This document shows positions 6,641 through 14,304 of a stretch of 24,075 nucleotides of DNA, one piece after another. The stretch's first letter is position 1, and each line of letters begins with the position of its first letter. The position numbers and the translations under genes are program-made. A model generated the notes under the pieces. It had not been told where the DNA came from. It made no database searches and worked only from the letters and a program-made list of their open reading frames with translations. Source of the stretch: a virus; the IMG/VR virus record IMGVR_UViG_3300042924_002453, positions 1 through 24,075 of that record. One strand, given 5' to 3'.

Positions 6641-6911
6641 AGAACACCGTGATTTTTGCGGTTGCAGGTAGCGTTACATGAATGCTCGTGTCGAACAAAA
6701 TGCCTTCGCCGGGAACAGGTAGCGTGATTGGTTGTGTGCCAGTGCCAATATTAAATTGCAGGCGAATCGTGCCGGAAGCACCTCCGTCTCGAAAAATAAC
6801 ATCCCCCGCTGTTCCGCCAGAAATGCAATGGTATGCCTTGAGGCGGTTGCGCCCAGATACCATTGTGCCTGTAGCCTCTGTGTGCGCGGATTTAACGTCT
6901 GTCTGCATCAT
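6633..6911 (-). CDS. Small beta-rich structural protein
   Basis: A 92-residue protein with MMQTDVKSAHTEATGTMVSG at the N-terminus, then RLKAYHCISGGTAGDVIFRD and LPVPGEGILFDTSIHVTLPA. The beta-strand/Gly pattern resembles a small beta-sandwich virion protein such as a head decoration or stopper-type component, but no family is recognised. It overlaps the 54-residue gene upstream by ATGA and the basic gene downstream by 8 nt. No membrane or catalytic features. Confidence 0.65.
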   Translation of the reverse strand: MMQTDVKSAHTEATGTMVSGRNRLKAYHCISGGTAGDVIFRDGGASGTIRLQFNIGTGTQPITLPVPGEGILFDTSIHVTLPATAKITVFYG

Positions 6912-7072
6912 GATAATTGCTCCGTTTCCGGTTCTGGGGCTTCTAGCCTGTTTATGAGCATCTTGTACGCTTGGATCGTGGCCTGAGCTTGAATTAAAAA
7001 GGCGTTTGCCTTAGTCGCTTCAGTCTCAAGGTCACGAATCTCAGTCTCCAAGAATTCCTTGGTAATCTGCAT
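6908..7072 (-). CDS. Small helical coiled-coil protein (54 aa)
   Basis: A short frame read by hand from ATG at 7072 to TGA at 6908-6910. The product begins MQITKEFLETEIRDLETEAT, continues KANAFLIQAQATIQAYKMLI and ends NRLEAPEPETEQLS. Residues about 4-43 have regular hydrophobic spacing (F, L, I, L, A, A, F, I, A, I, A, M, L) as in a single helix or coiled coil. The start shares one base with the upstream stop (TAATG) and the stop overlaps the next start (ATGA), so it is a true member of the operon. Possible assembly or spanin-like helper; function unknown. Confidence 0.75.
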   Translation of the reverse strand: MQITKEFLETEIRDLETEATKANAFLIQAQATIQAYKMLINRLEAPEPETEQLS

Positions 7073-7671
7073 TATGCAAAGGTCGAGTACGCAGGAACGT
7101 AGTACACAGTGCCGCCAATCATCACTTTGATTGCTTTGGCTACAGTAGTAACGCTGGTTGCTGTAGGAGCAATCGTAGCGGCGGGGGCTGTTTCAATGTT
7201 CATCAACAAAGGAACTTCACCAGTGTTTGCGCCGCTGTCAGTCACGCGAATAAACGAAGCTGTGCCGGGCAAAGTAGCGTTAACAGAATAATCTGTGTCC
7301 AACTGGAGAACAGCCAAAGTACCGCCGGGGGAAGCAGCAGAGCCGCCCAAGGTTGCACGGATTGCATTTGCCGCACCGGAAATTGTGCCGGTAGTGTTGA
7401 TTGAAGTGGAGATGTGTGCGCCGTTGATTGTGCCGCCTGTAGCTGCACCAGCACCTGTGACTCGTGTCAATGCGCGAATAGTTTCGCCAGAACCAGTGGA
7501 AGTAAATTCCAAACGGTTATACGACAAACGTGTATCACCCGTAGCGGCTGAAGTCGTAGCGTAAAACTCGGATACGTTGCCAGCAGTGGTTTCAACAATA
7601 GGGCTAGCGGCTGTACCGCCGATAAAACCATTAAGAGAAGAGACTGGGCCGGAGAATGTGGTTAATGCCAT
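7072..7671 (-). CDS. Beta-rich virion protein
   Basis: A 199-residue Thr/Ala/Gly-rich protein beginning MALTTFSGPVSSLNGFIGGT and ending KVMIGGTVYYVPAYSTFA. It has no signal peptide, membrane span or enzyme motif. The closing segment (VAKAIKVMIGGTVYYVPAYS) looks like a beta-strand-forming terminal domain used in phage head or tail structural proteins. It is the first gene after the intrinsic terminator that follows the major capsid gene. AAGGAAAAAATC gives its ribosome site. A structural role is inferred from composition and position. Confidence 0.7.
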   Translation of the reverse strand: MALTTFSGPVSSLNGFIGGTAASPIVETTAGNVSEFYATTSAATGDTRLSYNRLEFTSTGSGETIRALTRVTGAGAATGGTINGAHISTSINTTGTISGAANAIRATLGGSAASPGGTLAVLQLDTDYSVNATLPGTASFIRVTDSGANTGEVPLLMNIETAPAATIAPTATSVTTVAKAIKVMIGGTVYYVPAYSTFA

Positions 7672-7804
7672 GATTTTTTCCTTACATGCAAGTTAGGCGT
7701 ATCTGTCTGCATGTCGTCAGCCGGGACTGTCAGATACACCGGAAAGCCCGGAATGATTGCAATATACATCAAAAGAAAAGGGGGCACAAGGCCCCCTTAA
7801 CTTA
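7672..7804 (-). other. Intergenic spacer after the capsid gene
   Basis: About 130 nt without a gene, the largest gap in the left arm. On the side next to the capsid gene it holds the terminator described separately. The remainder has two inverted repeats, GTATCTG (7699-7705) with CAGATAC (7731-7737), and CCGGG (7721-7725) with CCCGG (7747-7751). These could fold in the leader of the downstream transcript. A weak minus-strand promoter-like pair can be drawn (TTGCAA, 18-nt gap, TGTATC) but it is not convincing. Confidence 0.5.
7771..7800 (-). terminator. Intrinsic terminator of the major capsid gene
   Basis: Perfect 8-bp stem AAGGGGGC (7778-7785) and GCCCCCTT (7791-7798) with loop ACAAG. Read on the minus strand it is followed by TTCTTTT, the expected U-rich tail. 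It starts 5 nt after the capsid stop codon. This arrangement would make capsid the 3' end of an abundant message and lower expression of the genes below it. Confidence 0.85.
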
Positions 7805-8716
7805 TCAGGTTGAACCGGGTGAGCCAAAGACTCCCAATGGATCAGACCAGCCGAATGAATAACGCTCACGAGCCTTGTAACGAACGTTACCAGTATCGAA
7901 GTCGCCATCCATCTTGTTTTCCAGAGGCATACGCTCAAAGTGCTTCAGGCCATTGGGCACGTCAGTGCACAAGAACCAACCGTTGTTGTCGGTCAAGAAG
8001 TGATTGATTGCATAACCTTCAGGGATTGAACCGTTGTTCTTCAACGCGTTGATGTCGTTGTCAGCAGTGCCAACGCGGAGGTTGGTTTCTAGCAAACGAG
8101 TTGCAACGAATTGCAGAGCAGGCGGAATAATCAGCTTGCGGGGTTTAGCAGCGATCAACAGACCACGCTCATCAGTCCAAGCGGCGATTTGAATAACTGC
8201 ATTTTCCAATGAAGTTTCGTTCAAGTCAGAGTTGGTAGAGGGACGATTGCTGTTGGTGCCACCAGAAACCAAGGGGTGTGCTGTGCTGAACAAAGCAACG
8301 CCGTCGCCACCGGGATAAGCGGTAGAGAAGCCGTTGTTCAAAACAGAAGCTGCCTTGACTTGTTTGGTGTACGCCATTGCACGGGCCAAAGCTTTGGTGT
8401 AGCGAGCAGACAAGCTGTCGTACAAGTTATCTTCAATCGCTTCTTCAGTGATTGAGAAACCCAAGGCGATGGTTTCGTGGTTGTAGCGTGCTGTGAACGC
8501 TTCTTGTGCATTGTCATAAGCAATGGCAGAGCCTTCATTCTTGACTGGAGCAGCGGAGAAACCAGCAAGCTTGGTCTCTTCTTCAAAGCTACGCTCTGAT
8601 TTCTCAGTTTCGTAGATTTCTTTGTGCTCTTCGCCGTAGCGTGAATACTCCATACCAAACAATGCGTTCAGACCGGGTAACAGTTCTTTGAGTAGTTGTG
8701 CGCGTGAAATAGCCAT
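7805..8716 (-). CDS. Major capsid protein (HK97 fold, Mu gpT-like)
   Basis: A 303-residue protein that builds the head shell. Diagnostic segments are RYNHETIALGFSITEEAIED, LYDSLSARYTKALARAMAYT, GGDGVALFSTAHPLVSGG and a C-terminal FGWSDPLGVFGSPGST. The ALGFSITEEAIEDN helix and the FSTAHPL loop match what I know of the Mu gpT-type major head subunit, an HK97-fold family. Length is normal for the family. Scaffold and a capsid-associated gene lie directly upstream in the operon and a strong terminator follows, as expected for the most abundant virion protein. TAAGGAAC before the ATG serves as ribosome site. No N-terminal delta domain is obvious, consistent with a separate scaffold gene. Confidence 0.92.
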   Translation of the reverse strand: MAISRAQLLKELLPGLNALFGMEYSRYGEEHKEIYETEKSERSFEEETKLAGFSAAPVKNEGSAIAYDNAQEAFTARYNHETIALGFSITEEAIEDNLYDSLSARYTKALARAMAYTKQVKAASVLNNGFSTAYPGGDGVALFSTAHPLVSGGTNSNRPSTNSDLNETSLENAVIQIAAWTDERGLLIAAKPRKLIIPPALQFVATRLLETNLRVGTADNDINALKNNGSIPEGYAINHFLTDNNGWFLCTDVPNGLKHFERMPLENKMDGDFDTGNVRYKARERYSFGWSDPLGVFGSPGST

Positions 8717-8727
8717 GATTTAGTTCC

Positions 8728-9561
8728 TTATGCGCCAGTGGCAGAGTAGTAACCGTGCAAACCTTGGTTCAACTTAACCAAAATTTCGGGGTACTGAGTG
8801 AAAACCACAGTCGATGTGTAAACACCAGAATTCAATGTGAATGTGGCGGCTTGGTTTAGCACAACAGAAGTTGCGCCTGCGGCGGCTGCGGTATCCACAA
8901 AAGAACCTGTCTGCGCAACTTGACCGTTTGTGGTCAACACAGAAACGTCCGTACCAACTGGCAATGCGAAAGGCAACGCACTCACAGTCAAGGTAGTTGT
9001 ACCTGAACTGAAAGTAGCTGTACCCAACGAAACTGCTGTATCTGTAACCAAACCAACCATACGCAAAGGCAGAGTGGTAGTTACAGGGGTGTTGGTTGGA
9101 GCTAAAACAGCGTTAGCAGAATTGCCGGTATTTGTGTTGCCGGTGTTGTTAATGGCTGACAGGTTAGTGCCAATCATCGCCATAGCGCCAGAAGCAACAG
9201 TAGTACCAGAAGAACACACAACCGCCTTGAACACAGCATCGGGATCGTCCAACACATAGGCTTGGCAATCACCGGCTGCGGTGCTTGCTGGCCAGTATTG
9301 GCTGAACTGCTTTTGCTTTGTTACGGGGTTAGTGAATGTGCAACCCAAGAAGATACCGACAGTCTGGTTAAGAGTGTCGCCGGTAGCAACTGTGGCGCGT
9401 GTGGCAAAGCCACGGGCTAGAACAACGAAATCACCATAGAAGATGTCGGTTGCGTAACCGTATTGGATGTTGTACATGCGGGTAGAACCTGCAAATACTT
9501 GACCGCCAATCAAATTCAATGGTTTTAGCCCGTACGGGGCATCAACTACTGGATAAGCCAT
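8728..9561 (-). CDS. Capsid-associated (decoration-type) protein
   Basis: A 277-residue protein beginning MAYPVVDAPYGLKPLNLIGG and ending VKLNQGLHGYYSATGA. It has IFLGCTFTNPVTKQKQFSQY, CQAYVLDDPDAVFKAVVCSS and a Thr/Ser-rich second half. Residues about 185-250 (TATFSSGTTTLTVSALPF, AAAGATSVVLNQAA) look like an extra beta domain placed before the conserved C-terminus. The location between scaffold-side genes and the capsid gene, and the resemblance to proteins I recall beside capsid genes in environmental phages, point to a cement, decoration or vertex protein. AAAGGAATTTAA provides the ribosome site. Confidence 0.75.
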   Translation of the reverse strand: MAYPVVDAPYGLKPLNLIGGQVFAGSTRMYNIQYGYATDIFYGDFVVLARGFATRATVATGDTLNQTVGIFLGCTFTNPVTKQKQFSQYWPASTAAGDCQAYVLDDPDAVFKAVVCSSGTTVASGAMAMIGTNLSAINNTGNTNTGNSANAVLAPTNTPVTTTLPLRMVGLVTDTAVSLGTATFSSGTTTLTVSALPFALPVGTDVSVLTTNGQVAQTGSFVDTAAAAGATSVVLNQAATFTLNSGVYTSTVVFTQYPEILVKLNQGLHGYYSATGA

Positions 9562-9571
9562 TTAAATTCCT

Positions 9572-10024
9572 TTATTTAGAACCTGTACCAAATCCGCTTC
9601 CTCGACTGGTTGAAGACTTTCGGTCAGCAAACAGAGGCATACGCGGGTCATTATTTCTCATGAAGTGGTTGTCCACTGAATCCATCTGATTCTGCGCTTG
9701 CGTGTCGTAGTACTCTTTCATGGCCATGAGTCTTTCGGTGGGGATTTTGCAAAGCATTAATCCACCAATTTCCACATTACCAGATTGGGCATTACCCACA
9801 ATCATCAGTTCCGGATGATCTGCTGCCTTCACTGGTTCCCAGCCGTCGCGCATCTTGTGGGATACGTTTGTAGGATGGGCCTGACCTAAGATATGAGTCG
9901 CTATCCAGCGATACTCCCATCCGGGTTCAGGGGTAGGATCGGGCAACGCACTCGAAGGTTTGTAGACGTATCGAGTGTTTTTTTCGCGTGACACATTGTC
10001 ACGGGGATTACGGTTTTCAGCCAT
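9572..10024 (-). CDS. Conserved phage protein of the head cluster
   Basis: A 150-residue polar protein with the segments PGWEYRWIATHILGQAHPTN, VSHKMRDGWEPVKAADHPEL and IGGLMLCKIPTERLMAMKEY. The N-terminus (NPRDNVSREKNTRYVYKPSS) and C-terminus (SSTSRGSGFGTGSK) look disordered. The Trp-rich middle followed by a helix (ERLMAMKEYYDTQAQNQMDS) is a pattern I recall in proteins encoded between scaffold and capsid genes, but no function is known to me. Eight-base overlap with the scaffold gene implies coupled expression. Likely virion or assembly protein. Confidence 0.72.
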   Translation of the reverse strand: MAENRNPRDNVSREKNTRYVYKPSSALPDPTPEPGWEYRWIATHILGQAHPTNVSHKMRDGWEPVKAADHPELMIVGNAQSGNVEIGGLMLCKIPTERLMAMKEYYDTQAQNQMDSVDNHFMRNNDPRMPLFADRKSSTSRGSGFGTGSK

Positions 10025-10970
10025 TTTGATTCTCCAGTTTTAAAACTTCAGCAACGTATTTTTTAGGGTCAAGGTTGTACTTTTTAATCAACGCAGCTTG
10101 TGATTGCGTTAACTGTATCTTCCTTGTCCCTGTTGAACGTGACGCAGGGGCCACCACAGAGGAAGGCCGCCTTGGAGTCTCAACCGACCTTGGCTTGTCT
10201 TCGTTTCCACCGAAAACTTCAGGGAACTTCGACTTCACGCGAGCATTAATCTGCTCGAAATAATCATCGGAGCTAGGATCGACCCCGTTGTTGACTAGTT
10301 TTTGATGCAGCCCTAGTGCAAAGCTGGTAACTTCCTCGAACCCGTCTGAGCCAAACCACTGGTTTTTTGCTTGCCAGCGCAAGGTTTTTTCGTCAGCTCG
10401 CACCGGTTCGGGTGCTTGTTGACGCGGTTGTACATCAAATCTTTCGGTTTGTAAAGCGGGTGGACGAAAATTTTGTGCTTGTTGCAACTTCATCTTTGCT
10501 TCAAACAGCTTTTCTTGTGCGGCAATGATGGCATCGGTGTCAAAAGCTTCTTGTGCTGCCTTGTATTCCCGACGGGCATTGTCCAACTCCGCCTCTGCGG
10601 CTGTTTTGGCCATAGCTCCGTACTGCTCTGTACCACTGCTGACGTACTGTTGAAGCTTTTTATTCTCTTCAACATAGTGCTGTGCAAGACGCTCAAGTTC
10701 TTGCTTCTCCCGTAAAAGAGATTCTTTGGCACGGCGTTCGTCGTGGCGGGCATGGGTCAGCTCCTTGATGCGTTTTTGGGCACCTTGGGTGTATGACTCA
10801 ATCTCGTCGTCTGTCGGGTCTTCTACTTCCCGATCCAGTGGGCGACGACCACGATCCTTTTCAGGTGTGTCATCAACAATCTCAATTTCGACATCGTCCT
10901 CGGTTTCAATCTCAACCTTCTGGTTCTTGTCGTCCTCAAGTTCGTCGGGGAACTTATATTGCTCTGCCAT
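10017..10970 (-). CDS. Scaffolding protein
   Basis: A 317-residue acidic, helical protein. The N-terminus is an acidic run (VEIETEDDVEIEIVDDTPEK). Residues about 60-175 form long charged helices with coiled-coil spacing (RRAKESLLREKQELERLAQH, ELDNARREYKAAQEAFDTDA). A Gln/Pro-rich linker follows, and the C-terminus ends in a basic helix (SQAALIKKYNLDPKKYVAEV). Length, charge and coiled coils fit internal scaffolds that organise capsid subunits and leave before or during DNA packaging; the C-terminal helix is where such proteins usually bind capsid. The gene sits just before the head proteins. AAAGGAG five bases before the ATG overlaps the stop of the upstream gene. Confidence 0.82.
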   Translation of the reverse strand: MAEQYKFPDELEDDKNQKVEIETEDDVEIEIVDDTPEKDRGRRPLDREVEDPTDDEIESYTQGAQKRIKELTHARHDERRAKESLLREKQELERLAQHYVEENKKLQQYVSSGTEQYGAMAKTAAEAELDNARREYKAAQEAFDTDAIIAAQEKLFEAKMKLQQAQNFRPPALQTERFDVQPRQQAPEPVRADEKTLRWQAKNQWFGSDGFEEVTSFALGLHQKLVNNGVDPSSDDYFEQINARVKSKFPEVFGGNEDKPRSVETPRRPSSVVAPASRSTGTRKIQLTQSQAALIKKYNLDPKKYVAEVLKLENQNG

Positions 10971-10980
10971 ATCTGCTCCT

Positions 10981-11418
10981 TTAAGCGCGGGTTAACCCAC
11001 GAGGGTCTTGCACAACAGCGTCCACTTGGTCATCATTGATGAGCCGGAACTCTTTTCCAAAAATCTTGAATCGCGTACCGGAATAGGTACGAACGAGAAC
11101 AAAGTCACCTTTCTTGCACCACGCGCCTGCGGGGAACTTGGTTGTGTCTTTGTACGCGTCTGGGCCAACATCGACAACAAACAGAACCGTTGTGGCGTGT
11201 TCTTCTTGTCGCAAAGTAGCTGTGGCTTTCACGAGATCAAGCTCAGTTCCATCAATCTTGTCAGAGATGTCAGGCACTGCACACAGCAGTTTCCAACCCG
11301 TTGGGGTCGGAAGCATCGTGGCTTTCTCTTCGTTTGTTGCGTCTTGCGCTGGCGCTTCGACGGGTTGTATTACTTCAGGCAGGGCATACTGCCCCGGTTC
11401 TAGAACGGTGTCATTCAT
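10981..11418 (-). CDS. GroES-like co-chaperonin
   Basis: A 145-residue protein. The ATG at 11418 (MNDTVLEPGQ) is preferred over an upstream in-frame TTG at 11466 because it overlaps the upstream stop by 8 nt. Residues 41-145 resemble the GroES/Cpn10 fold: GWKLLCAVPD as the first strand, a polar stretch of about 20 residues where the GroEL-binding mobile loop lies, then TTVLFVVDVGPDAYKD, GAWCKKGDFVLVRTYSG and the closing strands FRLINDDQVDAVVQ. Residues 1-40 are an extra Pro/Ala-rich tail. Phage co-chaperonins such as T4 gp31 let host GroEL fold the capsid protein. Position just before scaffold and capsid agrees with such a role. Confidence 0.78.
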   Translation of the reverse strand: MNDTVLEPGQYALPEVIQPVEAPAQDATNEEKATMLPTPTGWKLLCAVPDISDKIDGTELDLVKATATLRQEEHATTVLFVVDVGPDAYKDTTKFPAGAWCKKGDFVLVRTYSGTRFKIFGKEFRLINDDQVDAVVQDPRGLTRA

Positions 11419-11605
11419 CGGATTCTTCAACTTTCTGTGCAAGGTCAAGTAGATAACGCTCTGCAAGGGCTAGACCCTGAATAATCCCGCAGAGTTTTTG
11501 GTACTCTTCAAAAGTGCGACATGCCCCACCAGCGCAGTCATCTGCGTAGTTGTTCATATCGGTGCGTAATTTTTCGCGCAATACGCGTGCGAATTCTTGG
11601 ATCAT
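11411..11605 (-). CDS. Small conserved helical protein
   Basis: A 64-residue protein beginning MIQEFARVLREKLRTDMNNY, with CAGGACRTFEEYQKLCGIIQ and GLALAERYLLDLAQKVEESD. It appears as two amphipathic helices joined by a Cys/Gly turn with Cys in CAGGAC. It overlaps portal by ATGA and the co-chaperonin start by 8 nt, so it is translationally linked to both. I recall similar proteins downstream of portal genes in environmental phages. No function is established. Confidence 0.72.
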   Translation of the reverse strand: MIQEFARVLREKLRTDMNNYADDCAGGACRTFEEYQKLCGIIQGLALAERYLLDLAQKVEESDE

Positions 11606-14028
11606 TTAGTTGGCTTCTCCTGTGGTTGGTTTCGTTGTTGCATCTGCATTTGTTCGCGCTTGGTCTTTATGTCCCCAGCTTTTGCAAATGCTGTTATCTC
11701 GGCATTTTGTTTTTGTAGTTTGAGCTGGCCAGCCTTGTTCATGGCATCCACTTCCAACCGTTTGGTCTCAAGGTCAAGCTTGCCTTCAATCTCTTGCTTC
11801 TTGAGCTGAAGCTCCTGCATCTTGATCTGCAACTCTTGCTGCTGCATCTGGATGAGCGGGTCTTGCTGTTGCTGCTGAGCCTGTTGTTGAGCCTTCTGCG
11901 CTTGGCTTTGCTGGAGCACTTGTTGTGCGGCCTGCGCCATCATGCTGGAGAGTTGAATCTCCATCTCTGGCGGCAACTTCTCGTCTTCCGGTGGCAAGGG
12001 CATACCCATCTGTTGCTCAATCTTCTGGCGATACGCAAAGCCAACGTGCTCGGCAACGTGGGCCATCATGGCTGCTTGAATCTGTGGGGCCTTGGGGTTC
12101 TGGCCAACCAACTCCATGACGATTGGATCTTGCATCGCCATCATGTGCACTTGAATGTGTGACTGGTGATCTTGGTAGAAGAACGCTTTCATAGGCTCCA
12201 AACGCAACGCAGCCATGTTCTCAGACACAGGGTCTTTTGGTTTCTGGTCGTCAGGCAGGGGCACCAGCTTGTCGGCATCCTTGATACCCAGCACCGCCAA
12301 CATCTGCCTGTGGAGCTGTGGCAGGTCGTAAATGTCTGGAGCCATCTGCGCCATCTGGATCACAGCTTGGTACTGCACAACCCGCTGGCTCATGGTTGCT
12401 GCGTTGGGGTCGCTCACAGGGATGATGTCTACGTGGTCGTAGTCAGTAGCCTTGGCTTTACGCGGCGCGTCGATGGGGTCGTAGTCGTAGGAAGGGTCTG
12501 TGTAGTCGCGGATGATCGCGGCCAACAGGCGCAACTCTTGTTTGAAGGTGTAGTGCAGACGGGCTTGAACCGCTGTCATCACCTTGAGCTGGCGTTCCAA
12601 CAGAGCCAGTGTTGTGCCCACAGGCGCTTGGGCAGACATGTCTGACACCTTCATGTCGGCAGTGGCTGCAAACCTGCGGCCCTCCTCCACAATCTTGTCC
12701 ATCAACCCAGACAAGACAAGGCTTGGTTCTTTGTACGGCAGGGGCAGAATGCTGTCGCGCAGTGCGCCAGAGCCAATATCTACATCGCGCCATTCTCCGG
12801 GTGCGATTGGTGTGTCGTCTCCCTTGATGCGCATGCCGCGAGATTTAAGACCTCCGGGTAGGTTAGACAGCGTGCCAGCATCAATAAGCTGGCGCATGAG
12901 ACTCGTGGCAGATTTGGCATACCCGCCAATGAGATGGAATAGGCCGAAGCCGTACGCTCCAAAACCCGGAATGTATTGATAGTGAACAAAGTGTTGTCGT
13001 TTAAGTTCAAGTGGATCTTTCTGTTCCCAGTTTCTACGGATGGCCAGAACATCGTTCGAGCCTTTGATTAGGGTAACTACGTATGGCCTTGTGATTTCTG
13101 TCGGCTCATCGTCGTCATCCTTGTCTTCGTCGCCAGCAATCACCAAGTCAACATGGCACTCATACAGCGTGTATCTGTCGTCGTTCAGGTCGGAGAACCC
13201 TGTCTCTTTGTCCTTGGCCTTCTTGATGTTGTCTTGTTCTTTGCTTGGGTCAGGCAGATCAATGTCGCGGTAGAACCCGGCTTTCTGGAGCTTGATGATC
13301 TCGTTCTTTGTCTTGCGCATGACGTGCGTCAGGCGGTAGCAGGTGTCCAAGTCGGTCGTGCCGTAGGGCAGGATGATGTCTTCTGCCGGTACAAATATTG
13401 ATACTTGACGGCCAAGGTTCGGGTCGTAGTACACCTTCTTGAACGCTGAGCCGGTAGCTGGCAAGCTCCACAACATGCGCTCATGCTCGGGGCGAAACTC
13501 ACGCATGACCTCAGTCAACTCGTAGTTCATGTCTTCTTGGACACGCACAGCCGCTTCTTGTTTGTCCGGCGTTTCTTTGCCCAGAATTTTTGTACGTACC
13601 GGCCCTTGCGCAGGGAATGTCTCCGTAATGGTCTCTGATTGGAAGCGCACCACAGCCTCGGTAATCATTGGGTGGAACACGCCAGACGCGCCGTTCCACG
13701 GCTCCGTGCGTTCTTCGTACTGCAAACCCAACAGCTTGATGCCTTCTGTATAGGCTTTCTCCCAGTCCTTGCGGGAGTTCTTGTCTTGCTCAATGTCTCC
13801 AGCCAAGTCAGAGGCCATCTCCATGATTACATCTTCTTCCAGTGTGTCAGCCAAGTTCTCGTTGAACTCATCGTCTTCTCCGGGAACAATGCTCAGCTCC
13901 ATGTCTCCAATTTCAATGTTCACCGCTTCAGGGTCAATGATCTCAATCTCAATTGCCTCTTCATCTTGGGCAAGTTCCTCCATGCCCTTGGGTTGTTGAA
14001 ACAGCGCTTTATCAATATTGGTTGCCAT
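11602..14028 (-). CDS. Portal protein
   Basis: An 808-residue protein forming the dodecameric DNA gate at the head vertex. The N-terminal 90 residues are acidic (IEIEIIDPEAVNIEIGDMEL). Then come segments typical of P22-like portals: RTEPWNGASGVFHPMITEAV, LWSLPATGSAFKKVYYDPNL and HFVHYQYIPGFGAYGFGLFH. The region from about residue 670 is a long helix very rich in Gln and Lys (QKAQQQAQQQQQDPLIQMQQ), probably coiled-coil barrel, similar in idea to the P22 portal barrel. The length, near that of P22 gp1 (about 725), fits. It follows the terminase with one small gene between, and overlaps the next gene by ATGA. No catalytic residues are expected. Confidence 0.9.
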   Translation of the reverse strand: MATNIDKALFQQPKGMEELAQDEEAIEIEIIDPEAVNIEIGDMELSIVPGEDDEFNENLADTLEEDVIMEMASDLAGDIEQDKNSRKDWEKAYTEGIKLLGLQYEERTEPWNGASGVFHPMITEAVVRFQSETITETFPAQGPVRTKILGKETPDKQEAAVRVQEDMNYELTEVMREFRPEHERMLWSLPATGSAFKKVYYDPNLGRQVSIFVPAEDIILPYGTTDLDTCYRLTHVMRKTKNEIIKLQKAGFYRDIDLPDPSKEQDNIKKAKDKETGFSDLNDDRYTLYECHVDLVIAGDEDKDDDDEPTEITRPYVVTLIKGSNDVLAIRRNWEQKDPLELKRQHFVHYQYIPGFGAYGFGLFHLIGGYAKSATSLMRQLIDAGTLSNLPGGLKSRGMRIKGDDTPIAPGEWRDVDIGSGALRDSILPLPYKEPSLVLSGLMDKIVEEGRRFAATADMKVSDMSAQAPVGTTLALLERQLKVMTAVQARLHYTFKQELRLLAAIIRDYTDPSYDYDPIDAPRKAKATDYDHVDIIPVSDPNAATMSQRVVQYQAVIQMAQMAPDIYDLPQLHRQMLAVLGIKDADKLVPLPDDQKPKDPVSENMAALRLEPMKAFFYQDHQSHIQVHMMAMQDPIVMELVGQNPKAPQIQAAMMAHVAEHVGFAYRQKIEQQMGMPLPPEDEKLPPEMEIQLSSMMAQAAQQVLQQSQAQKAQQQAQQQQQDPLIQMQQQELQIKMQELQLKKQEIEGKLDLETKRLEVDAMNKAGQLKLQKQNAEITAFAKAGDIKTKREQMQMQQRNQPQEKPTK

Positions 14029-14029
14029 A

Positions 14030-14296
14030 TCAGTACTTCTTTCTCAGAGTAGCCCGGTTTGTGGTCGGGTTGTATTTGAATGCCGATGGGGGTTTCCCAG
14101 TGCGAGTTTTTGCTCTGTCCAAGGCACGCTCTTCGGCGGTCATGGCATCGCGTCTTTTACCTTCAGCGGTCAGATTGCCTTTGGCATCAACGTGTCCGCG
14201 CTTTTGCAGAACCTCAAGCGCAGCTTCTCGAGAACCGATTTGTGCTGCCAATCGGTCAATCAGTTGGTTTCTGCCCATGAACTTCTGTGTTTCCAT
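14030..14296 (-). CDS. Small basic hypothetical between terminase and portal
   Basis: An 88-residue basic protein beginning METQKFMGRNQLIDRLAAQI, with GSREAALEVLQKRGHVDAKG and the segment MTAEERALDRAKTRTGKPPS. It seems to be a helical bundle with a basic Arg/Lys-rich C-terminal half. Its N-terminal part (LIDRLAAQIGSREAALEVLQ) resembles small helical DNA-binding units, but no family is certain. The first ATG has GAGG at about 7 nt; a second ATG at 14278 is possible. It sits between terL and portal, so a packaging accessory role is plausible and unproven. Confidence 0.7.
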   Translation of the reverse strand: METQKFMGRNQLIDRLAAQIGSREAALEVLQKRGHVDAKGNLTAEGKRRDAMTAEERALDRAKTRTGKPPSAFKYNPTTNRATLRKKY

Positions 14297-14304
14297 CTAC
14301 ATCC

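Noticed and set aside
11419-11466. Upstream TTG start for the GroES-like gene
   Set aside because: It would overlap the previous gene by 56 nt and add residues unlike the family; ATG at 11418 overlaps by 8 nt.
11794-12645. Long plus-strand frames opposite the portal gene
   Set aside because: Leu/His-rich products are mirror images of the Gln-rich portal helix and its codon pattern.
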